From Actinomycetota bacterium (GTDB lineage Bacteria; Actinomycetota; Actinomycetes; Nanopelagicales; Nanopelagicaceae), in NCBI GenBank assembly GCA_015660815.1, contig JACSDF010000003.1:1-64000 (forward strand): DNA of 64,000 nucleotides, written 5' to 3'. The position numbers were made by a program, and so were the translations under genes. This document shows positions 49,201 to 61,194 of this stretch, in pieces. A model generated the notes under the pieces. The model was given only the letters and a program-made list of their open reading frames with translations. It ran no database searches and was not told the DNA's origin. Within the stretch, counting starts at the first letter, position 1. Each line of letters starts with the position of its first letter.

Positions 49201-49607
49201 AAAGCAGCATGTTCGGCTGGCAAGATAATCCCAAAAGCCGCATTTCGAACTCGCCAATGAACCATGGGCATGATCAAACTTGGAAGAATTCTCGAAACAG
49301 GTGCGGCAAATCTCAGACCCACAAAATCAAAGAAACCAAGACCTTTGATAGTTCCTAACTTTGCATTGTGTCGTAGTGCCTTTGCGGCCTGACGTACCGA
49401 AGTTATCCGTATGACCTCATCGGTCAATGACATCGTTAAATCGACCGATGCACGATCTTTAAGCAATCTGGAAAAGCGTTTTCGGTTTGCTCTATCCCGC
49501 CGCCTGCGGTTCGCATCAGATTCAATAAGCAAATCACTCACTGATGAAATTGACTGAGTGATTAACTCATCAATATCTTTCCGCGTCGAAAGAGGTTCAC
49601 CTTGCAC
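46272..49607 (-). CDS. putA: Bifunctional proline dehydrogenase / glutamate semialdehyde dehydrogenase
   Basis: A 1111-residue PutA that turns proline into glutamate in two steps. The FAD proline dehydrogenase (about 60-430) has LRIKIRLVKGANLAMEKAEAE-type TIM-barrel marks. The aldehyde dehydrogenase (about 470-1000) has VPPWNFPFAI and the catalytic GQKCSAASL. A tail of about 100 residues follows. GTG start at 49607 with -10 TAGACT 7 nt upstream. It has no DNA-binding domain, so it is not a self-regulating PutA. It is outside the usual tlyA-neighbour set. Confidence 0.92.
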   Translation of the reverse strand: MQGEPLSTRKDIDELITQSISSVSDLLIESDANRRRRDRANRKRFSRLLKDRASVDLTMSLTDEVIRITSVRQAAKALRHNAKLGTIKGLGFFDFVGLRFAAPVSRILPSLIMPMVHWRVRNAAFGIILPAEHAALRKHIENRNKEQVRLNINVLGEAVLGDAEANARLNAIIELVSRPEVNYASVKISSIVSQLITIDHAGSVNRAATQLRTLYRQAQFCGVFINLDMEEFRDLRITVDAFKEVLSESEFSAMNAGIVLQAYLPESHAAFAELAKWAIGRYAESGGRIKIRLVKGANLAMEKAEAELHGWVAAPYESKADVDASYARLIDVALRPENAQAIGIGVASHNLFHVAWAIEVARLRGVEDQLDIEMLEGMANAEALAVAHKFGRVLLYTPITREKDFPTAVAYLVRRLDENTSVENYLRASFDMKEGNSEFIAQRERFIESVRARHLISTQSRRHALFRQDPYEESELIRFANQSDGDPTNSEFRGAVQRAISNELAQDIFHIPIVINGEEIFTSEIETGVDPSANGSIWYKYCVASVTEIDNAIKTARDAMATWSALGAHGRGEILERAALTMAASRARIIAVMSRDAGKTFSEADPEVSEGIDFARYYALSSLEKESESTPLGVVLIVPPWNFPFAITLGGVCAALATGNTVILKPAPETVATSYLIAELLWSSGVPQNVLQFVPTRDDENGQYLVSQAGVNAVILTGSFDTALMFTKFSPHINLIAETSGKNAIYISASADIDNAVKDLVQSAFGHAGQKCSAASLAIVDASIYSNPAFISQLKDAVESLQVGAGTDFSTSVGPLIHPPIGPLLRALTQLDAGESWLVEPRVLDTNGFIYSPGVKMGVVGDSWSHLNEWFGPVLAVIPAPDFATAVKLQNATDYGLTAGIHSLNTRECEMWINSVAAGNLYVNRGITGAVVDRQPFGGWKRSSVGATSKAGGPNYLNNLRSWSQMHSLESTKDSSQKWWDESGSQAIDRQKLSVERNYQRYRPYSKGVTVVIDSDTAPGVIEFVKWISELVGTRIFWSGEDNEIGDCEKVRWLSRNPAPTVELLERGISLDRRPIAARGEIEAPRWLLEQSVSITNHRYGNVGAGPAPKL

Positions 49608-49672
49608 GAGTTATAGTCTAGGTACTTTCCATTGTGTACATATTGAAAGCCGATCGGTTCACCTTGTGCTAA

Positions 49673-50338
49673 TTACTCAACATAGATAGACGATGCATCT
49701 AAAATCATGGGTGGACACGGTTGCCCTGGTGCCGACAAACCCTCAAAATGCCACCACTCATTCACATATGCTCGACAGAGTCCATATGTAAATCCATTTT
49801 TCTGTAGCCACAAAGTTGAGGTCGAATCATTGGGATAGTTAACATCTATTGCTAGACCCATGGGATGGTGCGAAGCAGTGGGTGGGAGCACCCAGTGCGA
49901 AGCCGCTTCTTCACTTCCATACTTTTTTACTGCCGCCTTAAAAAGGTAAGTTTGGCGAGCAAGGGATCTAAAGCCCGAAGTAATTTCCAACCGAACTCCC
50001 TCTTTCTTGGCAGCAGATTGAGCTGCTAAAAAGCGCGCCTCTAAAAATGGATCTAGTTGATTCACTGGAACAAGCGGCACTGATAGCGCCGTTGCACCCA
50101 AACTTTTCTCACCATTAAGACACCCGGAAACTGCATCCGAACTACGCAACAGATCAGTAGCTGGGTCGAAGCAGAGAAGTTGAAGTGGGGTTGGAGTTGC
50201 ACTAACAGATGGCGTCGGTGTCGGCGATGGAGTTTGACCGATTGAACTATCAGTTATTGATTCTCTTCCTACATAAAAACCAATCGCCCCACCGGCCAGG
50301 ATTGCCACCAGCACTAGGGATACGATTTTAATTTTCAA
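49673..50338 (-). CDS. D-alanyl-D-alanine carboxypeptidase, VanY/M15 family
   Basis: A 221-residue secreted or membrane-anchored peptidase. A hydrophobic N-terminus (4-22) is followed by a Pro/Thr-rich linker (TPSPTPTPSVSATPTP) and the M15 domain with SGFRS, SHHPMGLAIDV (His and Asp zinc ligands) and WWHFE (His ligand). It would trim peptidoglycan stem peptides outside the cell. The start is TTG, 6 nt after the amidohydrolase stop; a start with no strong Shine-Dalgarno suggests coupling. Confidence 0.87.
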   Translation of the reverse strand: MKIKIVSLVLVAILAGGAIGFYVGRESITDSSIGQTPSPTPTPSVSATPTPLQLLCFDPATDLLRSSDAVSGCLNGEKSLGATALSVPLVPVNQLDPFLEARFLAAQSAAKKEGVRLEITSGFRSLARQTYLFKAAVKKYGSEEAASHWVLPPTASHHPMGLAIDVNYPNDSTSTLWLQKNGFTYGLCRAYVNEWWHFEGLSAPGQPCPPMILDASSIYVE

Positions 50339-50344
50339 TGCGGA

Positions 50345-51544
50345 CTACTTTTCTCGGGCGAGTGCCCTTATGGCAAGTTCGGCATGGATTTCCACACCCT
50401 TACACAAAACGCTATCGTCAAAAGTGGCAAATGCACTGTGGTTACTCGGCGCTGTTGCGAAATCATCACTGGTGCATGCTCCCAAGAACATGTAGCTTCC
50501 AGGGACTTCAAGAAGAACTCTGGAAAAATCTTCGGCCCCCGCAATAGGAAACTCCATTGGTACGTAGGACCCTGCACCGAATAGTTCTACCGCCGTGTCG
50601 GCGACAATCTGGGCGTGCTCAGGATTATTAATCGTTACCGGATACCCTCCCATGGCAATTACATCTACTTCAAGGCCATGGGCCTCGCCAATTTTCTCGC
50701 ACAGTAACTTTGCTTCACGAAGAATCTTTTCACGGGCAATGAGTGAAAATGCCCTGATTGTTACTTCGAATTTTGCCTCACTCGGAATAATATTTGCCTT
50801 AGTACCTGCATGAAAGTATCCGACCGTCACAACAACTGGATCGAAAATATCGAATTTTCTCGTCACAAGTGTCTGTAAATCTCCGATCATTTGCGCAGCC
50901 ACAACAATTGGATCTTTAGCAAAATGTGGCATCGACCCATGACCACCCACACCGCGAACCGTTACGTGAAGTTCATCTGCCGAAGCCATCATCGTGCCCG
51001 GTTTCGTTGCAAAGACATTGCGCGGCACTAATCCTGATGAGACATGGATTCCGTAAGCGGCAGAGACTCGAACTCCCGCGGCATCCAAAACACCCTCAGC
51101 AATCATGTGGCCAGCGCCGTCTTGGCCCTCTTCACCAGGTTGGAACATAAAGACAACATCACCCTCTAGTTGATCACGATGTGCCGCAAGTAATTTCGCT
51201 GCACCAACCAACATCGCAGTATGTAAATCATGTCCACATGCATGCATTGCGCCGTCGATAGTGCTCGAGTAATCCACGCCTGTTTCCTCTTGAATAGGCA
51301 GTGCGTCCATATCACCGCGTAGCAACACTGCCTTGCCGCGTTTGGCACCTCGCAGTACAGCAGTCACAGATGAGAGCGTCTTGCCCAGAGTAATCTCTAG
51401 ACCAAGTCCATCCAGCGCCTCAAGAACCATCGCCTGCGTCTCAGGTAAATGCAGACCAAGTTCAGGTCGCTGATGCAAACGATGCCTTAAGTCAGCTAAC
51501 TCTGGTTGAAGCGCAACCGCTGCATCGTGAATAATTTTTGACAT
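50345..51544 (-). CDS. M20 family amidohydrolase (hippurate hydrolase-like)
   Basis: A 399-residue metal-dependent amidase. Motifs: LRHRLHQRPELG, RGDMDALPIQE, HACGHDLHTAMLVGAA, FQPGEEGQDGAGHMI (the EE pair is base and ligand) and a late HSAFATFDDS. It would hydrolyse N-acyl amino acids, similar to HipO or indole-3-acetyl-amino acid hydrolases. AGGGG lies 10 nt before the ATG. A strong inverted repeat stands 23 nt upstream. It is followed by the VanY-like gene. Confidence 0.88.
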   Translation of the reverse strand: MSKIIHDAAVALQPELADLRHRLHQRPELGLHLPETQAMVLEALDGLGLEITLGKTLSSVTAVLRGAKRGKAVLLRGDMDALPIQEETGVDYSSTIDGAMHACGHDLHTAMLVGAAKLLAAHRDQLEGDVVFMFQPGEEGQDGAGHMIAEGVLDAAGVRVSAAYGIHVSSGLVPRNVFATKPGTMMASADELHVTVRGVGGHGSMPHFAKDPIVVAAQMIGDLQTLVTRKFDIFDPVVVTVGYFHAGTKANIIPSEAKFEVTIRAFSLIAREKILREAKLLCEKIGEAHGLEVDVIAMGGYPVTINNPEHAQIVADTAVELFGAGSYVPMEFPIAGAEDFSRVLLEVPGSYMFLGACTSDDFATAPSNHSAFATFDDSVLCKGVEIHAELAIRALAREK

Positions 51545-51566
51545 TAATTGATAACCCCTAAATACG

Positions 51567-51607
51567 AGTGATTATTGAATTAAGCGAAGCCTAATTCAAT
51601 AATCACT
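51567..51607. repeat. Perfect 16-bp inverted repeat between the broken reductase and the amidohydrolase
   Basis: AGTGATTATTGAATTA (51567-51582) and TAATTCAATAATCACT (51592-51607) around a 9-nt centre (AGCGAAGCC) that can pair further, giving a stem of about 19 bp with a 3-nt loop. Read on the minus strand it is followed by CGTATTTAGGGG, so it may be an intrinsic terminator or a regulatory dyad. It is unusually long for this compact sequence. Confidence 0.7.
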
Positions 51608-51634
51608 TCAAAGATAGTATGCAATTACTGCAGA

Positions 51635-52569
51635 TTACATATTTATGACAACTTTGCCGCGTGCATGTCCGGCCTCTAAATAGGTAACTGCTTGTGCCAC
51701 ATCTACCATTGGATACCTACGATCAATAATTGGTCGCACCTTTCCTGAGTCAATCAGATCAGTTAGTGCAATCAAATCTGTCTTACTTCGCTTTGCTAAA
51801 AATGCCGGTATCTTCTGTTTAGACATCTTCGATATCACTAGCGTCTTGAGCATTCCAAAAACAAATCCCATTCCGAAGGTAGCTTTTACCCCGCCGCACG
51901 AAGCTGTTTCAACGTGTAGTTACCGGCCGTCTGAATGATAACGTCGTACTTATCTAATCCAGTAAAGAAGTCTTCCTTTTTATAATCTATAACTCGATCG
52001 GCACCGATTGATTTCACCATCTCAACATTTACCGTACTGCAAACGCCTGTAACGTTGGCACCCATTGCTTTAGCAATCTGGACTGCAAAAGTTCCGACTC
52101 CACCTGATGCGCCAACAATCAAAACCTTCTGACCAGCTTTAACTCCGGCTTTATCGCGCAGAGCTTGGATGGCGGTAAAGCCCGCCATTGGCACGGCCGC
52201 TGCCTCTTCGTAATTCAAACTTGAAGGCTTCAAAGCTAAAGAATCTTTCCCAAATACCGCGAAATCCGATAGCGCTCCCATGCTTTCTCCATAGACCTCA
52301 TCGCCAACTTTGAACTCTGAAACCTTTGCACCTACAGTTTCAACGATTCCGGCCATATCTAGCCCAAAATTGCCTTTCTTGGGTTTTAACAGACCACTTT
52401 GTAGCCGAACTAAATACGGAGTCCCTCGCATGAAGTGCCAATCTGCAGGATTGATGGAAACTGCCTGGACTTTCACCAAAACCTGATTTTCGGTAATCGC
52501 TGGAACTTCTACCTCAGAGATCTCTAAAACATCTGCCGAACCGTATTTTTTGTATGTAACTGACTTCAT
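51635..52569 (-). pseudogene. Broken NAD(P)-dependent zinc-less alcohol dehydrogenase / quinone oxidoreductase
   Basis: A medium-chain reductase (MDR, NADPH:quinone reductase-like) split by a frameshift. The N-terminal part (52569-51886) has the start MKSVTYKKYGSADVLEI, GDEVYGE, AVPMAGFTAIQAL and VLIVGASGGVGTFAVQIAKAMGA, then stops. The C-terminal part lies in another frame with ATFGMGFVFGMLKTLVISK, PIIDRRYPMVDVAQAV and EAGHARGKVVINM. The usual GTLVxVGG segment between them is missing, so a small deletion (3n+1 bases) at about 51885-51900 is likely. GGGGGAG precedes the ATG. It could be a pseudogene or an assembly error. Confidence 0.75.
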
Positions 52570-52582
52570 TTCTCCCCCTAGA

Positions 52583-52618
52583 GACTTACATTGTATGCTT
52601 ATGGTGTAAGATACAACC
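52583..52618. promoter_or_regulatory. Operator-like dyads and promoter between the TetR gene and the broken reductase
   Basis: CTTACA/TGTAAG (about 52585-52590 and 52605-52610) and TTGTAT/ATACAA (about 52591-52596 and 52611-52616) are two interleaved inverted repeats with equal 14-nt spacing. They include -10 TAAGAT (52607-52612), which ends 6 nt before the TetR ATG at 52619. This is a likely autoregulatory TetR site that also faces the reductase. Confidence 0.6.
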
Positions 52619-53296
52619 ATGTCAAAGACTATGTCAAATCAAGCAAAAGACCAGAGCGTCGTAGTTCGTGAAAATCTCAGCAGAGAGCGAGTCTTAAGAG
52701 CTGCCATCGCTGTTGCAGATCGCGATGGAATTGAGTCTTTAAGTATGCGCAAACTTGGTTTAGAGCTCGACGTCAAAGCTATGTCGCTCTACAACTACAT
52801 CTCTAACAAGGAAGAACTTCTCGACGCGATGTGCGATTTCATCGTCAGCCTTTTTGATTCACCTGATATCAATATCCATTGGAAGGAATCTCTGCGACGA
52901 AGTTCACTCTCTGCGCAAAAAATTCTATGGAAACATCCGTGGGCTTGCGGATTAAGCATGTCTCGCCCAAATATTGGGGGTGCCTCTTTAATGTATGCCG
53001 AGACAACTATGGGAGTTTTACGTAGAGCAGGATTTTCTACTCAACTAACGCACCACGCACTTCACGCACTGGATAACCATCTCTACGGTTCCACTCTGCA
53101 AGAAATAGGTTTTAAACTTGGAATGGAATCATTCGGTCCTGAAGTTGCAGCGATATATATGCAACAAAGGCTAGAGAAATTTCCATATGCAAGCGAAATT
53201 ATTCTCGAAGCTACACATGATCACGAAATTGAATATGCATTCGTACTAGATTTAATTTTAGATGGCCTTGAGAGAGTACGTGATGAAAAATTATGA
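52619..53296 (+). CDS. TetR family transcriptional regulator with TetR_C domain
   Basis: A 225-residue repressor-like protein with an N-terminal HTH (SRERVLRAAIAVADRDGIESLSMRKLGLELDVKAMSLYNYISNKEELL, described in part) and a C-terminal ligand domain like TetR itself. It is divergent from the broken reductase across a dyad-containing 49-bp gap, so that gene was probably its target. -10 TAAGAT 6 nt before the ATG suggests a leaderless message. Its end overlaps the TPR gene by 6 nt. The ligand is unknown. Confidence 0.87.
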   Translation: MSKTMSNQAKDQSVVVRENLSRERVLRAAIAVADRDGIESLSMRKLGLELDVKAMSLYNYISNKEELLDAMCDFIVSLFDSPDINIHWKESLRRSSLSAQKILWKHPWACGLSMSRPNIGGASLMYAETTMGVLRRAGFSTQLTHHALHALDNHLYGSTLQEIGFKLGMESFGPEVAAIYMQQRLEKFPYASEIILEATHDHEIEYAFVLDLILDGLERVRDEKL

Positions 53297-54115
53297 ACGC
53301 TCGTTCGCATCAGTTGATTCTTCTGAATCAAGTTGTGCACACTTGGCAAACCAATCGCGTGCCTCTTTTGTGCGACCTGCAGCATATAGTGAATCAGCGT
53401 ATGCATAGCGAAGACGAACTGCCCAACCTTCGCTTTCATTCGACAATTCCTTGCACGTTAGTGTTACGACAGCTGCATCGAGTTCACCTAAATCACGACG
53501 AGCACCCGCAGCAACGATTCTCATCTCAATCTCTTCTGGTTTAGCTAAACGTTTTACTTCAGAAGATCCAGCAAGTGCAAGTGCTTTTAGTGGATTACCA
53601 AGACCGCGTTCGCAATCGGCCATAACGGGCCACATGGAAACATCGCCTGAAATTCGATGTGCGGCACGTAATTCTTTTAATGCAATCTCATAAAAACCTG
53701 CGCGGTATGCTGCGTATCCTGCTGATTCGCGAACTACAGCTAAACGTCCGGCATGATGTGCTGCAGCAACTCCATGTTTATGTGCAAGAAGCGGATCGGA
53801 ATCGGCATACAAAGCAAGACACTCGAGGTGTCTTGAAACTACTTTCGCATTCTCTGGGGAGAGAGATAGAAGTTCAGCGCGCAAAGATTTATCGAGCTCC
53901 TCCCCTGTGATCTCTTCAGGGATATCGGGTTCGAAAATTCGTGGACGTAATCTTGATTGATCGCGATCCATTGGTGCAGGTCCTGGTCGCGATGTTGATC
54001 CACCACGTGCCGGTAAATCTTCACGGCGACGTTGGGAATTAGGTCCAGATGGTTTTTTAGCTCCAGGTTTTGAGGGGCGATCAGATGGTGGACGTGAGTT
54101 TCTACGTTCTTCCAT
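53291..54115 (-). CDS. TPR-repeat protein (Rv1691-like)
   Basis: A 274-residue protein. Residues 1-60 are Arg/Pro/Ser-rich and disordered. From about 70 to 265 the protein is helical with TPR-like repeats (LAGRLAVVRESAGYAAYRAGFYEIALKELRAAHR, YADSLYAAGRTKEARDWFAKCA, shown in part). It has the same position, between tyrS and the tlyA block, as the Rv1691 family. It may bind RNA or ribosomes through the basic start, but no function is shown. AGAGGAGA precedes the ATG. It is downstream of the rRNA terminator. Confidence 0.78.
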   Translation of the reverse strand: MEERRNSRPPSDRPSKPGAKKPSGPNSQRRREDLPARGGSTSRPGPAPMDRDQSRLRPRIFEPDIPEEITGEELDKSLRAELLSLSPENAKVVSRHLECLALYADSDPLLAHKHGVAAAHHAGRLAVVRESAGYAAYRAGFYEIALKELRAAHRISGDVSMWPVMADCERGLGNPLKALALAGSSEVKRLAKPEEIEMRIVAAGARRDLGELDAAVVTLTCKELSNESEGWAVRLRYAYADSLYAAGRTKEARDWFAKCAQLDSEESTDANERS

Positions 54116-54194
54116 TTGAATCTCCTCTTTTTAATTTTTGATTAATTTACTAAATACGCAATGTTTTCATTACCAAGATTACTTCACGGGAAAT

Positions 54195-54222
54195 AAAAAA
54201 GGGGCGCTCGTTAAAGCGCCCC
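54195..54222 (-). terminator. Intrinsic terminator of the rRNA operon
   Basis: GGGGCGCT (54201-54208), loop CGTTAA, AGCGCCCC (54215-54222). Read on the minus strand it is followed by TTTTTTATTT (54191-54200), a classical rho-independent terminator 15 nt after the 5S gene. Confidence 0.92.
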
Positions 54223-54236
54223 TTTTTATAAAAGAA

Positions 54237-54355
54237 GTCCGGCGACGTTCTACTCTCCCACAAGGTCACCCTTGCAGTACCATCGACGCTGAGAGGCTTA
54301 ACTTCCGGGTTCGGAATGGGACCGGGTGTTTCCCTCTCGCTATGGTCGCCGAAAC
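54237..54355 (-). rRNA. rrf: 5S ribosomal RNA
   Basis: About 119 nt. Minus-strand sequence begins GTTTCGGCGACCATAGCGAG and ends CGCCGGAC. The inner core CCCGGTCCCATTCCGAACCC and the loop AAGTTAAGCCTC match actinobacterial 5S rRNA. The ends pair as helix I. The ends are good to a few bases. Confidence 0.95.
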
Positions 54356-54460
54356 ACTATTGAGTTTTCGGTCTAAATAAAAAGGGGTCAAAGCCTTCTT
54401 ATTTGTTTGCGGATCTCGAGACCGTATCTCGAGAGCCACACAGTGGACGCGTAGCAACTT
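54356..54460 (-). other. 23S-5S spacer
   Basis: A 105-nt spacer that contains the 3' strand of the 23S processing stem (54438-54451), a dyad TCTCGAG/CTCGAGA (54415-54435) and, just before the 5S gene, AAAACTCAATAGTG, a degenerate copy of the boxA-like element found before the other two rRNAs. No tRNA is present. Confidence 0.75.
54438..54451 (-). other. 23S rRNA processing stem, 3' strand
   Basis: A 14-bp perfect complement of the 5' strand at 57580-57593 (core GTCCACTGTGT). With the flanking AGCA/TGCT and CTTTGT/ACAAAG pairs it brackets 23S rRNA as an RNase III-type stalk. Confidence 0.75.
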
Positions 54461-59427
<4,967 letters not shown>

Positions 59428-59634
59428 GTTTTATCTGGCGTACAGACAAACAAACTAACGTTTATTTTGTCTTATATCCAAAGGAAATCAACGGGTATAA
59501 CTTTTAACAGTCATACCTCATTGAAGTATTTTTTTTGCCGTGGGTATTATCAAAAAGTGAGTGTAAAACACTTACTTTGCGCTATTTAAAGCATGTCAAA
59601 TAGAGCCACATATGGCATATATTGCATTGACTTA

Positions 59635-59656
59635 TAGCACGCTGTTGAGTTCTCAA
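59635..59656 (-). promoter_or_regulatory. boxA-like antitermination element in the rRNA leader
   Basis: Minus-strand CTTGAGAACTCAACAGCGTG, similar to the element before 23S (TTGAGAACTACACAGTG). In Actinobacteria this motif occurs in rrn leaders and spacers and is thought to load the antitermination factors. Confidence 0.6.
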
Positions 59657-59710
59657 GGTACGGATGCGCACTGGTCCCAGGAGTTATCCTGTTTTCAGGG
59701 CAGACTGCCA

Positions 59711-59740
59711 AACCTAGCCCATACAGGCGGGCGCGGTCAA
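59711..59740 (-). promoter_or_regulatory. rRNA operon promoter P2
   Basis: -35 TTGACC (59735-59740), 18-nt spacer, -10 TAGGTT (59711-59716), read leftwards. It lies about 280 nt before 16S and uses the same -35 as P1. Confidence 0.65.
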
Positions 59741-59817
59741 ACCGGGCTACATGTATGAATTAGAGCTGATAATCGATGCTGTTCGGCCTAAAACGTCCGA
59801 TTCACAACAAGACGCTA

Positions 59818-59846
59818 ACTATAACCCGCACGCTCAGACGGGTCAA
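59818..59846 (-). promoter_or_regulatory. rRNA operon promoter P1
   Basis: -35 TTGACC (59841-59846), exact 17-nt spacer, -10 TATAGT (59818-59823), read leftwards, with an AT-rich upstream stretch. This is the best sigma-70 match in the window. Confidence 0.85.
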
Positions 59847-59928
59847 ATCGGCCATTTCGATATTTTCATGTACGAGAAAACACAAAATAACGCTAGCGGG
59901 CTAGGGTTTTAGGCCAGTAAGTTGGAGG

Positions 59929-61194
59929 TTAAATTAATTCAACGGCGGCAAGATCGCGCTTGCCTTTTCTCAAAACCGCATATTTGCCGCATAAAAACGA
60001 GGATTTCGTCGGAGCGAACTCTTCGGATATCACCTTTTCATTATTGAGATATGCGCCACCATCTTTTATCACACGACGCGCAGCTGATTTCGAATCTACG
60101 ACGCCTGTTGCTGCTAGGAGATCCACCCATGTAGGAAACTCTTGATCCTTTGAAATAACCGTACGCGGAAGCTCTGCTAAAGCACTTGCGAGAGTGGCTT
60201 CATCGAGTTCGCTCAGATCGCCTTGACCAAAAAGTGCACGTGCCGCGCTTTCAACGCGAGTTGTCGCATCGGCCCCATGAACCATCGTTGTAAGTTCTTG
60301 TGCCAAGGCACGATGTGCTTCGCGTAAGCCCGGATTTAATGCGTGCGAATTTGCTAATTCCGTTATCTCTTCATGTGATTTAAAAGAAAATACTTTGAGA
60401 AAATTAATCACATCTTTGTCTTCAGTGTTTAGCCAGAACTGGAAAAAAGCGTACGGCGAAGTCATTGCCGGATCTAACCAAATACTTCCGCCGGCAGTTT
60501 TACCAAACTTCGAGCCATCTGATTTAGCCAACAATGGAACAGTAAGTGCATGGCCACTACCTGATTCAACTCGACGAATTAAATCTAAGCCGGCAACGAT
60601 GTTGCCCCATTGATCAGAGCCGCCCAGTTGAAGTGTGCAGTTATTGCGTCGGTACAGTTCTAGGAAATCGTATGACTGCAAAACTTGATAGGAAAACTCC
60701 GTGTATGAAATTCCACCAGCTTCTAAACGCGCTGACACCGATTCCTTCGAGAGCATTTGATTGACGGAAAAATGTTTACCAATATCTCGAAGAAATTCAA
60801 TTGCACTAAGAGGAGCGGTCCAATCCAAATTGTTTACAACAACTGCTGGATTTACTGTGGTATCAAAATCTAGAAAAGCTGCAACTTGTTTACGAATTCC
60901 TTTAACCCAGCCTTCAACAACATCACCGCTGTTGAGTGTGCGCTCGTCATTGCGTCCGCTTGGATCGCCAACTAAGCCAGTAGCGCCTCCAACTAAGGCG
61001 ATGGGATTATGCCCAGCCAATTGAAAACGTCGCAAAACTAAAAGAACCACGAGATTGCCCACATGTAATGAGGCTGCAGTTGGATCAAAACCGATATAGA
61101 GCGTTAGCGGTTTCTTAAGCGCGTCAATCAGATCTTTTTCATCGGTCGATTGTGCAATCAAGCCTCGCCAGCGCAGATCTTCAATTAGATTCAT
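59929..61194 (-). CDS. tyrS: Tyrosyl-tRNA synthetase
   Basis: A 421-residue class I synthetase. The HIGH-like motif is HVGN (44-47) after GFDPTAASL, the KMSKS-like motif is KFGKT, and a C-terminal S4 domain (about 355-421) binds tRNA. It charges tRNA-Tyr. Its ATG overlaps the argH stop (ATGA), so it shares the arg transcript. The rRNA operon follows in the same direction. Confidence 0.95.
   Translation of the reverse strand: MNLIEDLRWRGLIAQSTDEKDLIDALKKPLTLYIGFDPTAASLHVGNLVVLLVLRRFQLAGHNPIALVGGATGLVGDPSGRNDERTLNSGDVVEGWVKGIRKQVAAFLDFDTTVNPAVVVNNLDWTAPLSAIEFLRDIGKHFSVNQMLSKESVSARLEAGGISYTEFSYQVLQSYDFLELYRRNNCTLQLGGSDQWGNIVAGLDLIRRVESGSGHALTVPLLAKSDGSKFGKTAGGSIWLDPAMTSPYAFFQFWLNTEDKDVINFLKVFSFKSHEEITELANSHALNPGLREAHRALAQELTTMVHGADATTRVESAARALFGQGDLSELDEATLASALAELPRTVISKDQEFPTWVDLLAATGVVDSKSAARRVIKDGGAYLNNEKVISEEFAPTKSSFLCGKYAVLRKGKRDLAAVELI

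Larger units (their letters stand above)
59428..59928 (-). promoter_or_regulatory. Leader and promoter region of the rRNA operon
   Basis: About 500 bp between tyrS and 16S. It holds two promoters (P1 and P2, listed separately), the boxA-like GAGAACTCAACAGCGTG (about 59635-59656) and a hairpin AAGTGAGTGT/ACACTTACTT (59555-59577) followed on the minus strand by TTTT. An AT-rich block upstream of P1 could serve as an UP element. No open frame or tRNA is seen. Confidence 0.75.

Noticed and set aside
59555-59577. Terminator in the rRNA leader
   Set aside because: The hairpin has one mismatch and a short T stretch, and it lies inside an antiterminated leader; a processing role is equally possible.
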